Counted from the first letter of the stretch, positions 24,031 through 35,071 are shown. The stretch: 64,000 bases of DNA from Ophiura sarsii (GCA_035610835.1 CM069457.1:16462149-16526148), one strand, 5' to 3'. Notes: a model not told the origin generated them from the sequence alone. A program made the numbers and translations.

Positions 24031-24142
24031 AGCACAAATCATACCCCAGGTTTTTGTAAGGGGAGATTTTGTCTAGGCTCAAAAGGCAGCAACAATGTAC
24101 GACCATCTTAAAATTTGTTATCAGGGTTTTAACGTTTGATCA

Positions 24143-24206
24143 CGACCCATGCACAGAAATGCTATCGGATGTAACGACCCATCCACAAAAATGCTATCGG
24201 ATATAA
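24143..24206 (+). repeat. 32-bp tandem duplication
   Basis: CGACCCATnCACAnAAATGC plus TATCGGATnTAA occurs twice back to back. Confidence 0.85.
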
Positions 24207-25030
24207 CTCAACATTAATTTATATGTGTGTTGGGTATACTAATTAAGAGCCGGGGAAGCTACCTGCCCCTCTATTGTGACAGGATGACAGAAAATCAGAG
24301 TCTGTTAGCAAATCAGTGATGCCGAAAAGTGCCATAAGGGACGAAACGGCAAGTCATTTTCAATATCCAAGAATAATAGATTTTCAATTTCATATTTTTG
24401 CGATATTTGCACAAATTTCCCCCGTAAAAACACACTCCGATGGCTATACACCCATTTTATTATGCCCGACATCATGGTTATTCTGCTGCCTGATATAAGT
24501 ACCCATACGGATATTGTATGGCCAATACCCGTATAAGTACTGTTAAAGTACCAGTGAAGTAATTTAGTTGCACTGAGCACTGTACCATCTGGTAGCTGCT
24601 TTGTTGTTTGTACTACACCAGTACATTTTAGTTCCCATATGCATACAAAACCTGTGCAAGTACAGATCACCAACTGAGCAGTCACGATGCTGGACATCAG
24701 AAAATGCCGGTGTATAGTGAGAACTTTGTTGCAAGTTAATGTCAACAACAATATTTAAGCACTACGCGCAAATTCTTAATATAATAATAGCTTTTATCAG
24801 CATTGTCAATTTTTGACCCATTCTTGTCCATCATGTCCAAATTCTGGCTACACTACTTTTTTGGTGTGAGAAGTAAGAATGACAAATGCAGTAGTCATTA
24901 GCAATAGAGTACAATAGGCGCTTCAACCTGTTTTGAGCAAATTAGTGCTGTACAATTTTGTCATGTGCTACTCTTAGTCTCATCCTTCACCATTTAAAAA
25001 AGGTGTTATAATGGTTATAGTGACCCTCTT
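24207..25030. other. No supported gene
   Basis: A 148-codon - strand ORF (24305-24751) has no signal peptide, domain or splice context I can defend; part of it reads through GTACCAGT-type text. Confidence 0.4.
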
Positions 25031-25545
25031 TAGGGAAGACGTCAAAACTCGACCGCCCGTTGACCGCCGGTTACGGGCGGTTCCGCCCGGTTCTTTCAGG
25101 TCAAATGTTTTACTGGTATATGAATATTCGCGCATGCAACACTGAACAACCGCCGGTTGACTTAATGCTGTAACCGGACCAATTTACACTATCAACCTGT
25201 TACTTTGCGGTCATAATAGCTCTCTCTATAATCGTTCTATAAAAAAACCCCATTCCTAGACTTTCGGTATTGATTTTAAAAAGTTAATTGAGCTATAAAC
25301 AGATTGAAAAAGCCAACCCCAGCGAAAATCAATAGCTGTATTGTACTGGTTGTCAACTGAGCCCATTACTTCAAGAATTGCTCACGCGTGTGACGAGGCA
25401 CTATCAACCGGTCGTGTTCACCAGAGTGTAACTATTTGACCTCATTATGTGTGTATATTATAACAGACGACACGTTTTGTGAGAACCGGGCGGAACCGGC
25501 CGTAACCGGCGGTTGCCGGGCGGTCGAGTTTTGACGTGATCCCTT
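25031..25545. mobile_element. MITE with ~57-bp GC-rich TIRs upstream of the receptor gene
   Basis: The left end (AGGGA, then ACGTCAAAACTCGACCGCCC and a CCGCCGGTTACGG block) is inverted at the right end. The inverted match runs about 57 bp with few mismatches, around a unique AT-rich centre. Its right edge is about 255 bp before the receptor start codon, so it may lie in the promoter or 5' UTR. Confidence 0.85.
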
Positions 25546-25799
25546 ACCAATCTTGATTTTGAATACATTGTATTGCTTTTTTATGACATTCCTCTTAGCA
25601 GATCTGTATGGAAATCACCATCTCTCGGAGACCGAGATAGGACTGAAACTCTCACTCACTCTGTGTCCGCTATGTTTGGGCCTCAGGCGACGTGAGCGTA
25701 GCGTAGCGACTGCACGGTCACAATGAAAGACTGAGGGACGGACTTTGAGATGGTTTGACGTACGAGAGTAACCTGACTTTTATGAGTTCATTATCAAAT

Positions 25800-28700
25800 A
25801 TGGCTGCTAGAAGCAGCTTCAGATTTGTTCCAACAATGTTGGTGTTTGGGTTAGTTGTGTGTCATAAACTTATAGCATTGAACAGTGCAGTAACTGCAGC
25901 TCAACTAATGGTGCAGCCCCTTTGGGAGACTGCCAAAAATGACACCGACGATCCATATTCGTGTGCTATGTCCGAAGCTAGAAATTCCAGCGAAGGAGTG
26001 TTCATTTTCCAAGGCAGTGCGCACCACACCTGTAGTCTTATGATCAACGCATCACTGGGATTCAACACTTTGATAGAATTACCCGGAGGTGACGTGTCAA
26101 ATGTTTCAAATTACCTGCGTTTCCTCTACATAGAGCGCCTAGGAGAGTTGAACCCGTGTAGATACAGATACGTAGCATGGCATGGACCCAGTGTACCGTG
26201 TGGTTCTGTTCTTCAGCAAGGAATACTCAACCTGCATCTGCAAGGTAATGTCAGTCTGTTGATCCGGGGGATACCATCGGTAGAGTCACATACATGTCCC
26301 GAATCTGATGATGACGACGCCGCGCAGGTAAATCCAACTGTTAGCCAATCAGAATGTCAGAATGTCACGGGGTATAATGATGTCATCACGTGTCAGGCTA
26401 TAAACCAATACGACTGTATTATTTCATTTCAATCCAATTGCAACGCAACTCTAGGTAACAGAGAAGTAATCTTTCACTGTTTAAATAGTAGTAATGTTTC
26501 CAATCTGGACCAAATGATCAACTATCCAATAGAGACGTCAATCTTATATCTAACCAACAATAAAATAGTAAACCTCAGATCAAATTCATTCCAAAGCCTC
26601 GGCGAATTACAAGAACTTTACCTTCAGCGAAACTACTTGAAGGTGTTACCAATGGGTTTATTTGAGGGTCTAGGACATATGTGGCTGTTACATCTAAGTG
26701 TGAACCAGTTGTCTATATTGATACCTGGTGTGTTTGATGGGTTACAGGGACTGAGGTTATTGTCTTTGCAAGACAATCTTCTGACTTCATTGCCAGGTAT
26801 GATCTTTAAGGGGTTGTATAATCTGGAGGTGCTATATATTTATAGCAATCGTTTGTCTACTTTACATAAAAACGCGTTTCTCGGATTAAGTCGGTTAACA
26901 CGTATGTGGGTCACTAAAAATCAGTTGACGACATTACCAAGTGGGTTATTTAACAGTATGGATAACTTAGAGTCACTAAGCCTATTTCAAAACAGGTTAT
27001 TCGCCTTAAATGCTTATGCATTTGAAGGACTGAGCAAGCTACAGTCTCTATCCCTGTATGACAACAAGTTGGTTTCGATAGATGTCAACGCGTTTTACGG
27101 CTTGGGTAGTCTAAACCGTTTGAGTATGCAAAACAACGCCTTGACCATGTTACCAGATGGAGTGTTTCGGGAGTTCCGAAATTTGTCTAGGCTATATATA
27201 GATGATAATCGCTTGGCCACATTAGGCGTTAAAACGTTCCAAGGTCTGTACAGCGTTTTTACTCTGTCGTTGTTAAAGAACAACTTGACCTCACTACCGG
27301 GCGGGTTGTTTGAGGGACTGGTCCATTTATGGACGCTTGACGTGAGCGACAATCAGTTGGTCGAGTTAGGTGCTACCGTGTTCCACGGTTTGGGCGAGTT
27401 GATATATCTGTATATGGAACATAATAACATGATAGCGTTACCACATGGTATATTTAGTGGACTTGAGAACTTGTATGTGCTCTACATGCACGGGAATGAG
27501 TTAACCGCATTGAGCGCCAAACAGTTTGTAGGGTTGGGCGATCTTGAGTATTTATACCTTGATGACAATAGAATGACGTCATTACCGGATGGATTATTTA
27601 CAGAAATGGGCAACTTAACTGAACTGACATTGACTGGAAACTCGCTGGCTGCGATTAATTCTTATGCATTCGAAGGATTGGAAAACTTGAACGAATTGTG
27701 GCTCGACGGGAACCAACTGTCTTTAATAAATGATAATGCGTTTCAAGGGTTGAGCAGGTTAATGGTCTTGCTTTTGAATGATAATGATTTGATAACATTA
27801 CCCGTTGGTGTATTCAGGGGACAGGTTCACCTGATGCGGTTGAAGCTGAATGGAAATCGACTATCCGCAGTAAGTCATAACTTGTTTTACGGTTTAGAGG
27901 GACTTGAGTTGATTTACCTTGATGGCAATAGTATAAGCTCGCTACCAGACGGACTATTTAGGGGACAGGAAAACATGACTGAACTGACACTGAATAGAAA
28001 CACTTTGGTAACATTAAATGCTTATGCATTCGAGGGATTGATAAACTTGAATGTACTCTGGCTTCACGAGAACCAGTTGTCTAACGTAGACGCCAACGCA
28101 TTTCAGGGTTTGGGTAGGCTAACGACTCTATTCATGAATAACAATAATTTGATGACATTGCCAAGTGGTTTGTTAAGGGAACTAGGCAATCTGAAGGCAT
28201 TGAGGCTAAATAATAATAAACTGTCCACAATAGACGTTGATCTATTCAAAGACTTGAGTAGTCTTGATCATCTATGGTTGGATGACAACAGGCTCGCGAC
28301 ATTGCCAGACGGTCTATTTAGGGGGCTTGGAAATTTGACTAAACTGACATTAAAGAGAAACGCATTGATCAGCTTGAATTCGAATGCATTCGGTGGATTG
28401 ATAAACCTAAATGTACTGGACTTGCAGGGAAATCAATTGGTTACATTACGTAGTAACTTGTTCCACGGACTGGATTGGTTACGGGTGTTGCGTATTAATG
28501 ATAACAACCTGGCTACTCTACCGTCAGGGATATTTTTGGGACTCTATGATTTAACTGAGGTATACTTACATAATAACACACTGTCAACATTGAATGTGTC
28601 GTTTGTGGGAGGTAGCCTGACTATATTGACACTCTCTCGAAACCGATTGGTTGTTTTAAATCCGGACGTGTTTCAAGGGTTAGACAATTTAACGGCACTG

Positions 28701-30587
28701 TCACTGAGTAAAAACAATTTGAGATATTTACCCATTGATCTGTTCAATGGTTTAGAGAACTTGACCATGCTCACTCTTGATCAAAACCAGCTGACCATCT
28801 TACCCGCTCAATTATTTAGGGGATCGATAAACCTTTATAGGTTAAGTCTAAGTAATAATCAGTTGTCGGTACTTGATTATGACGTGTTTCAGGGACTGGA
28901 CAGCCTTAGTAAACTAGATTTGGGTCGTAATAGTTTACAATCCATACCAGATAGACTACTTAAAGGATTGAGAAACCTGATTGCTCTTTATCTGAATGAA
29001 AACGAACTGACAACATTACCAAGCGAATCGTGTGATGGCTTGGTAAAGTTAGATACACTTGATCTCCACGGAAACCATTTGGTCACTTTGAACTCTGGGG
29101 TATTTGACCATTTGGACAATTTAAGAATTCTGATGTTGAATGATAACGAACTTGCAAGACTACCCGGCAATATATTGAACCCATTACGAAACCTACACCT
29201 TCTGAACATGTCCAGTAATCAACTTCAGAGATTAGATCCAAATGTATTTCAAGGATTGTTCAATCTGCATATCCTGCTGTTAAGTAGAAATGAGCTTCAA
29301 AAGTTTGATAATGATATATTCAAAGGTTTAGTCAATGTAACTTTCATTGATCTGTCTCACAACAGGCTGACAGGATTTCCAAAGATCCATAATTTGCCAG
29401 CTTTAAATTTCCTAAATTTGAGAGGTAACACATTGATAGATGTAACGAGAGAGACCTTCTCTGCCCTATTTAAAGGTGTTGAGTTATATGTTGATCAACA
29501 CGAGATATGTGAGTGTTATGTAACTGATGATACTATCTGTAATGCAGCGAACCATATATCACCCTATATCACATGTGATAGATTATTATCTGGCGCGGCA
29601 CTGATGGTTATAACATGGATTATTGGCGTAAATGCACTTGTAGGTAACGCAGGTCTTTTTATCTGGAAAATGAAAAATGGTCGAAATATTAAGGTACTGG
29701 ATTTGTTACTGAGTAATCTGGCCATGTCCGATTTAATTATGAGTGTATATTTGTTAGTCATCGCTTGTGCCGATATCTTTTTCAAAGGATCGTTCCCTAT
29801 GAGTTCTGAAAATTGGAGGTCTGGTATTACGTGCAGAATTGCCGGAGCACTCGTATTTACGTCCAGTGAAGCATCACTGCTCTTTGTGACCATGATAAGC
29901 ATTGAACGATGTATTAATATGAAATATCAATCCTCAACCAATAAAATGGGTAAACGTTTCATTATTAAATATTCATTACTGATATGGGTATTTTCTTTAG
30001 CTCTAGGCATTGTTCCATCCATTCTAGTAGGAGAAAATGTCAAGTTTTATGATCACTCCAATGTTTGCATTGGTTTACCATTGACTCTAACAGAAACATT
30101 CTCCGTTCAAAGCAACACGACAATGATATCTTTAGACGATACTGCATATCACAAAGAAGCATTTACACACATTTACAATGGGTTAACTACTGGTCAATAT
30201 TTTGCAACAGCCATTTTCCTGGGTCTGAACGGCATATGTATCATAGTTATAGCTATGTCACATTTAGGTACAGTAAGAGCAGTTCTAAAGGCATCAACAC
30301 AATCTAAACGTACCCTTGATATGAAAGAACGAATGAGGCTCATTACTAAAGTAACAGCCATTGTAGTCACAAAGATAATTAGTTGCTTGACAATCGTTAT
30401 AATGGGAGTTCTAGTTCAAACTGGAGTCATAACACTAGCCCCTTCTGTAAGTGCGTGGGCAGCGACTTTTATTATACCCATTAATTCAGCTATTAATCCA
30501 TACCTTTCTATAGTAGCAGAGGTTGTCTCTTATCGTTGTAACAAAAGTGAAAGTACAAAAAATGAAGAGGAAAAGGTTAGCAAATAA
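25800..30587 (+). CDS. LRR-containing rhodopsin-family GPCR (LGR/relaxin-receptor-like), 41 LRRs
   Basis: A single 1595-codon open frame encodes a secreted-start surface receptor. I chose the ATG at 25800 (A at -3, G at +4) over 25782 (weak context); a two-codon uORF begins at 25750. Residues 1-30 form a signal peptide. Residues 45-225 are cysteine-containing with many N-glycosylation sequons, and a CUB-like fold is possible but unproven. Residues about 243-1225 hold 41 leucine-rich repeats of 24 residues (LxxLxLxxNxLxxLPxGxFxGL), capped by a CEC...C...C module (1237-1260). Seven helices follow (1262-1578): GNAG in TM1, LAMSDL in TM2, the C1345/C1423 disulfide pair, SSEASLLF and E1369-R1370-C1371 in TM3, and NPYLS at 1566-1570 in TM7. 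The helix text is closest to LGR/RXFP receptors. The ligand is unknown, and no intron is visible. Confidence 0.93.
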   Translation: MAARSSFRFVPTMLVFGLVVCHKLIALNSAVTAAQLMVQPLWETAKNDTDDPYSCAMSEARNSSEGVFIFQGSAHHTCSLMINASLGFNTLIELPGGDVSNVSNYLRFLYIERLGELNPCRYRYVAWHGPSVPCGSVLQQGILNLHLQGNVSLLIRGIPSVESHTCPESDDDDAAQVNPTVSQSECQNVTGYNDVITCQAINQYDCIISFQSNCNATLGNREVIFHCLNSSNVSNLDQMINYPIETSILYLTNNKIVNLRSNSFQSLGELQELYLQRNYLKVLPMGLFEGLGHMWLLHLSVNQLSILIPGVFDGLQGLRLLSLQDNLLTSLPGMIFKGLYNLEVLYIYSNRLSTLHKNAFLGLSRLTRMWVTKNQLTTLPSGLFNSMDNLESLSLFQNRLFALNAYAFEGLSKLQSLSLYDNKLVSIDVNAFYGLGSLNRLSMQNNALTMLPDGVFREFRNLSRLYIDDNRLATLGVKTFQGLYSVFTLSLLKNNLTSLPGGLFEGLVHLWTLDVSDNQLVELGATVFHGLGELIYLYMEHNNMIALPHGIFSGLENLYVLYMHGNELTALSAKQFVGLGDLEYLYLDDNRMTSLPDGLFTEMGNLTELTLTGNSLAAINSYAFEGLENLNELWLDGNQLSLINDNAFQGLSRLMVLLLNDNDLITLPVGVFRGQVHLMRLKLNGNRLSAVSHNLFYGLEGLELIYLDGNSISSLPDGLFRGQENMTELTLNRNTLVTLNAYAFEGLINLNVLWLHENQLSNVDANAFQGLGRLTTLFMNNNNLMTLPSGLLRELGNLKALRLNNNKLSTIDVDLFKDLSSLDHLWLDDNRLATLPDGLFRGLGNLTKLTLKRNALISLNSNAFGGLINLNVLDLQGNQLVTLRSNLFHGLDWLRVLRINDNNLATLPSGIFLGLYDLTEVYLHNNTLSTLNVSFVGGSLTILTLSRNRLVVLNPDVFQGLDNLTALSLSKNNLRYLPIDLFNGLENLTMLTLDQNQLTILPAQLFRGSINLYRLSLSNNQLSVLDYDVFQGLDSLSKLDLGRNSLQSIPDRLLKGLRNLIALYLNENELTTLPSESCDGLVKLDTLDLHGNHLVTLNSGVFDHLDNLRILMLNDNELARLPGNILNPLRNLHLLNMSSNQLQRLDPNVFQGLFNLHILLLSRNELQKFDNDIFKGLVNVTFIDLSHNRLTGFPKIHNLPALNFLNLRGNTLIDVTRETFSALFKGVELYVDQHEICECYVTDDTICNAANHISPYITCDRLLSGAALMVITWIIGVNALVGNAGLFIWKMKNGRNIKVLDLLLSNLAMSDLIMSVYLLVIACADIFFKGSFPMSSENWRSGITCRIAGALVFTSSEASLLFVTMISIERCINMKYQSSTNKMGKRFIIKYSLLIWVFSLALGIVPSILVGENVKFYDHSNVCIGLPLTLTETFSVQSNTTMISLDDTAYHKEAFTHIYNGLTTGQYFATAIFLGLNGICIIVIAMSHLGTVRAVLKASTQSKRTLDMKERMRLITKVTAIVVTKIISCLTIVIMGVLVQTGVITLAPSVSAWAATFIIPINSAINPYLSIVAEVVSYRCNKSESTKNEEEKVSK
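27582..28661 (+). repeat. 360-bp (five-LRR) coding duplication, three copies
   Basis: The blocks beginning at 27582, 27942 and 28302 align at exactly 360-bp spacing, with matching landmarks such as CTATTTAGGGG, AACTGACAnTGA and TATGCATTCGA/AATGCATTCG. In protein, LRRs 16-20, 21-25 and 26-30 repeat the pattern NLTELTL, AFEGL, NLNxLWL. The third copy diverges most at its end. Confidence 0.8.
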
Positions 30588-30864
30588 CAAGCCATTTCAC
30601 CCAACACAGTTCTATTTACCTATATGGTATACAATATACAGTCCACAAAAAAAACCCTGACCAGGTAGTTAATACACCCTTATCTCCAAAACTATATCTC
30701 CCAGATAAAAATATTAAATTATAAACGTGTAAAGAAATGTCTTCTCTTTGATTTCCGGATATGTTTCGTGTATTTTGTGATAATGTGATGTTTATCAATG
30801 GAGAGCTGATGTTTTCACCTTTCCAATGATACCAGAATAGCATTTACACGTTTCAGTGAGTAAA
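30588..30864. other. Receptor 3' flank
   Basis: No clear AATAAA follows within this stretch. CAGTCCACAAAAAAAACCC near 30640 resembles a degraded mariner-type end. Confidence 0.35.
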
Positions 30865-31170
30865 CATTGATAGAGAATGTGGGGAGGTCTCAATCTAAAT
30901 TTGCCAAAATCACCACTACTAAGTTGTCCTCAAATGTCGATAGAGCTCGATTTAGGTGTCAATGTAGCATTTCATTGAACAAACGACAGAGTTGTTCTTT
31001 TGAGCGCGAAATAGTGGTGAATTTGGCACATTTTGAATGAGACCAATCCACATTCTCAAGCAGGTGGCTAAGCACTGAAAACAAGTAATTGCTACTCATT
31101 TGATATCGAGGGAAAGGAACACACCAGCCTTCCATTGACATGCAGCACAATGTCAGTATATAAACACTTC
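30865..31170. repeat. Dispersed repeat, partial copy 1
   Basis: Blocks GAGAATGTGG, ATTGAACAnACGACAG, TTTTGAGCGC and a later AACTTCTTTTGA-like end recur in the same order at 32510-32850. The segment runs into the left arm of the fold-back at 31146. Confidence 0.65.
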
Positions 31171-31690
31171 AAAAGAAGTAAGTTCCCCTTTAAGGTTTCC
31201 CTTATATTTTCAAAAATATACATTGGGTTGAAATGGGTTTTCTGTCAAATTGTTATGAGGTTCTTACCAATACTTGACCAAAATTTCAAATCACCAGGTT
31301 CTGTCATGCTTGAGTGAGCTTGTATTGAATGACAGAATGTCCCATTTTAAAAGTTGTTAAATAATGTTTAGTAGTGTGTGTATCCATCACGTTGGTGTAT
31401 CAATTGACGACATCGATTTCTCATAGTGTTGATGAGGCGCGCTACTCGATATGGAAGTCCAACTCTTGTTGTACCAGAAATTTAGCAACTTTTAAAATGG
31501 GTCATTCCACCATTCAATACATGCTCACTTGAGCATGACAGAACCTGTTGATTTGAAATTTTGGTCAAGTATTGTTATGAAGCCCATAATCATTTGACTG
31601 AAAATCCCATTTCATTCCAATGTATTGTTTTGGAAATATAAGGGAACCCCTAAAGGGGAACTTACTTCTTTTGAAGTGTTTATATCTATA
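31146..31690. mobile_element. Fold-back element with ~210-bp arms
   Basis: The left arm (31146-31360) and right arm (31484-31690) are inverse copies; shared blocks include ATAAACACTTCAAAAGAAGT, TTGACCAAAATTTCAAATCA and CCCATTTTAAAAGTTG. The loop of about 124 bp is unique. No coding sequence is present. Confidence 0.88.
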
Positions 31691-32509
31691 AATCTTGATA
31701 AAAATGTGACTGAAAAAATGTCTTACTTTTTTAGAGGAGTTTATTTTGCATAATGGAAGTAGTATGGAAGTATTTATGAATTACATTTTCGCACTAGGTG
31801 ATTTAAATTACTGTTTTTAGCACTGTATGGTAAAACATGTTGAACGATGTTATAAATCGTAAATGAGTAACTCGGGAGGAGACCACATATAATAAGGCCA
31901 CACACGAATAAAATGTGATGCAAAAATGAGTGTTATGAATTTGTTAATTTGTGCATTTGAATGACTGGTCTTTTCTTTTAGTGTTTTATGACGAAGTTAG
32001 AGTTTATTATCCATAATTATTGTTTTAGATTCACTTGGAATCAATCTGGTTACACAATAACAGCTTGCCAGCCTATAAACGAATGCTGTTTGATGTATAT
32101 ATGAAGAGTTCAAGTGCAAAATGCAATAAACACATTTTCAAAGTGTTTAAGTTATGTCCAACATCAGAGATGTAACAGGGTGGCTTCACAATTTTCTGAA
32201 AAAGCCCGATTATTTCAATTTTCCTATACTTTGTACATACCTTCCTATTACTTTCTACAGACAAAATTTCCTGAAACTAAGAAAATCTGGACAAAATTTC
32301 CTGATTTCAGGAAATTACTCTGCATCATCAAAGAGGGCTTCAATTTTAGACCTTGAAAAAGTTTGGTTTCTGTTTTTGCAATTACTTGCATTTTGTTTAT
32401 TTCGTTATGTTCATAAGTTGTTGCACATCTATGAAAAGCTGATGTGTTTATCTTTTAAAAACGATACAAAATTTGAAGCGATCAGTTGTTTTAGTGCTCA
32501 GTAACTTAC
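31691..32509. other. No gene recognised
   Basis: AT-rich sequence. Overlapping ORFs near 32114-32504 lack motifs. Confidence 0.4.
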
Positions 32510-32850
32510 TAGGAGAATGTGGTGAGGTGTTTATCTGAATGTGCTCAAATTATAGCTGGTCCAGAGAGATGTTATTATAACATCTCTCTGGTTTGTCAAT
32601 GTCATTGAACAGACGACAGTTGTAATTTTGAGCGCAATATTGTTGCACATTTGGGACATTTTGATTGAGACTCCCAACATTATCAAACAAGTGACTGAGA
32701 ACTGAAACAAGTGTTTGTTACAAATGAATTATCATTTGAAGAAAAAAAACCCATCGGCTTTCCATATAAAAATTGGGGATTAAAAAATACAACTCACAAC
32801 TTCTTTTGAGGTGTTTATATTAGATGATATGATAACAGTTTTATATTCAA
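32510..32850. repeat. Dispersed repeat, partial copy 2, with perfect hairpin
   Basis: Second copy of the 30865-31170 sequence. It also contains CCAGAGAGATGTTA, TTA and the exact inverse (32561-32591), a 14-bp stem with a 3-nt loop that is absent from copy 1. Confidence 0.65.
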
Positions 32851-33042
32851 ACTGATTGAAATTGTCTGAACTCTTCATTTACTTGTCTTATTCGTATTAC
32901 TAGAAATGTGTCAAATATTATAATAAGTGTTATTCAATTTAATGAATGTATGAAGTGTTTGAATGTATTAAATCAAGAACCCGTTTTTGTGTTTTGAGTC
33001 TATTTGGAGGGCCCCCTTCTAAAAATTCTGGTCATCTCTTCT

Positions 33043-33057
33043 CCCCCCCCCCCCCCC
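33043..33057 (+). repeat. Poly(C) tract, 15 bp
   Basis: Uninterrupted C run preceded by CATCTCTTCT. Confidence 0.9.
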
Positions 33058-33182
33058 AACAAGTACCTCTCTACAAGGCAAATAGGACAATAAAGTAATC
33101 AAGCTTGCCCCTAAGAGAGTCCTACATTTTAAGACTGTGATTACCTACACAATTCAACAAAAATGAGTTCCACTTTAGATTA

Positions 33183-33486
33183 TGCCTGATATTTTAAAAA
33201 TGAGTTACTCCATCGAAACGATTTTTGGCACACATTAATGTACGTGTGCACAGCAACACTAAAACCGTGCTATAACTACATAGGTGTTATAATGCTTGAA
33301 TGAGCACACATTGAATGGAGGAATACCTCAATTCAAAAGTTGCTAAATGATGTATTGAAGTAGGATGGTTAAACAGATTGAACCAGGGTCTTTGCTTGAA
33401 CCCGTTTTAGTGTTGCTGTGAACACGTACATCATGTGTGCCAAAAATAGTTTCGATGGAGCAACTTATTTTCAAAATATCAGGCAT
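33183..33486. mobile_element. Fold-back MITE with ~80-bp arms
   Basis: Left-arm blocks CCTGATATTTT, CCATCGAAACnATTTTTGGC and GCACAGCAACACTAAAAC are inverted at 33404-33484. The inner loop also shares GAATGAGCACACATTGAATG-like text with the arms of the 31146 fold-back. Confidence 0.85.
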
Positions 33487-33788
33487 CTAACTTATTTTGG
33501 TTGAACCACCCATTTTGATCATTTACCTTGCGACTTGTAAACATGTGAACCAGGGATATTTTTTAGTTTATCCTTGGTGTAAGACAGCACGGAGTTAACC
33601 TACATTGTAGCACAAAATTCTCTATTGACGGATTAAAGGATTATACAGATTTATTCCGTAATGAGGTCTTAACGCTTATGAATGTTGTACACCAAGGATA
33701 TACCTATTTCCAACCCACTCTATTAAACTGATGGGGAAAGTTCTATAATGGGAGATCCCCTGTTATCAAATTGACTTGTTCCTATGAT

Positions 33789-33946
33789 CAGGCATGAGAA
33801 TGAAAAAAACCCATGAAAACAAACAAACAATGTGCGTGAAATCGGGCCAATAACACCCAAAACAGGTTGAAATTAAAAGAAAGTGCGGAAATATGGACCA
33901 AAAAAAGAAGGGAATTCCTATTAAAAAAGGAAAATTCTCATACCTG
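33789..33946. mobile_element. 158-bp MITE with CAGGCATGAGAAT ends, copy 1
   Basis: Ends CAGGCATGAGAAT and ATTCTCATACCTG are inverses with one mismatch. A second copy (63288-63443) interrupts a duplicated MARK exon. CAGG...CCTG ends resemble hAT elements, but I could not establish an 8-bp target duplication. Confidence 0.7.
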
Positions 33947-34174
33947 TGATAGATGGAAAATACTAACCCTTCATCCCCTGTAGAGGGCATTTATGGTATC
34001 ACAACCCAAAATCCTTCCAAATCTGTGTATATGCACAGAATACAATGCTTGGAATCTGTGGTGTGTGACCACATAATGGCATCATTAAAATATAGCGCCC
34101 TCTATAGCGATATAAACATAGAAATATACAATTTAGTGTTATTTTAACACCTCTGAAATTATTTTCATGAAAAA

Positions 34175-34700
34175 GTGAATTATACACTATGCTATCTATC
34201 GCATAGTTACCAACCATATTGGACGTACACAATTTTCTCATTTTCCTCGTTTGATCTTGACATCCCCGGTTGCATAGCTACATACTTTTTTTGAAGTGCA
34301 CGTGTGTCCCTTTTTTGCGTCATTCTTACGAGTCGCCACTGAAGTACTACCCCAAATCATGGTGGGATTCAGAGATGTCACTTCAAGCCTTTTAACACGG
34401 CAACAGTTCAATCTTTTGGTACAAACTGAAGGTTTTGATCATATATTTTCAATTCCATCAATTTATTTTGGGTACAACACATTATTATATCGAGTCAAGC
34501 GAAATATATTAAAAAGTTGCAACAATTTCAGACTTGTGTAGTCTTAAAAGACTGTAAAAAGTGCAAGGCTCATCCCGGCATAGATACAGTACAGAAATCA
34601 CTACATTTTCATCGCGTCCTATTGATTGATCCAGTCAAACAATGTATTTCGAGACTGTCTTGAGATTAATCTCCATGAAATTAATTTGAGGACGTATGGG
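34175..34700. other. No gene recognised
   Basis: Intergenic sequence; the ORF at 34296-34541 has no motif. Confidence 0.4.
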
Positions 34701-34702
34701 GT

Positions 34703-34912
34703 AACTGGTTCCCAACCCCAACCCCAACCCCATTCCATAAACCAGCATCAGAGCGCAACCCCTCACAGAACAAAGTTTACATTGGGTTAATAGCCAATAT
34801 ATTTGCTAGTACACTTTTCATGAAAACATAGCATTATATTTTTGTTAAATTAGGCGAGTCCGCCCGCGACCCCACAAAAAGTGGGTCGCGACCCAGAGGT
34901 TGGGAACCACTG
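34703..34912. mobile_element. hAT-type MITE (CAGTGGTTCCCAACC ends)
   Basis: The left end AACTGGTTCCCAACCCC and right end GGTTGGGAACCACTG are inverses. CAGTGGTTCCCAACC followed by GGGTCGCGACCC is a widespread hAT terminal signature. A GCGACCCCAC/GTGGGTCGC hairpin lies inside the right end. Confidence 0.8.
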
Positions 34913-35071
34913 AGCTAGATAGACCCGATTGTTTGACTCCTTATTAATTAATGTCTTTTCACTGTTCAATTTGTGATGAGAGCTTCAAACTGGAATCAGA
35001 ATGAATGAGCATCATTTTACAATGTCTCACTGCATGACCCGTCATATCGTGCAGAGAGAGTCAAACTAGTT

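Noticed and set aside
24305..24751. 148-codon - strand ORF
   Set aside because: No motif, no splice context, and dispersed-repeat wording in the same interval.
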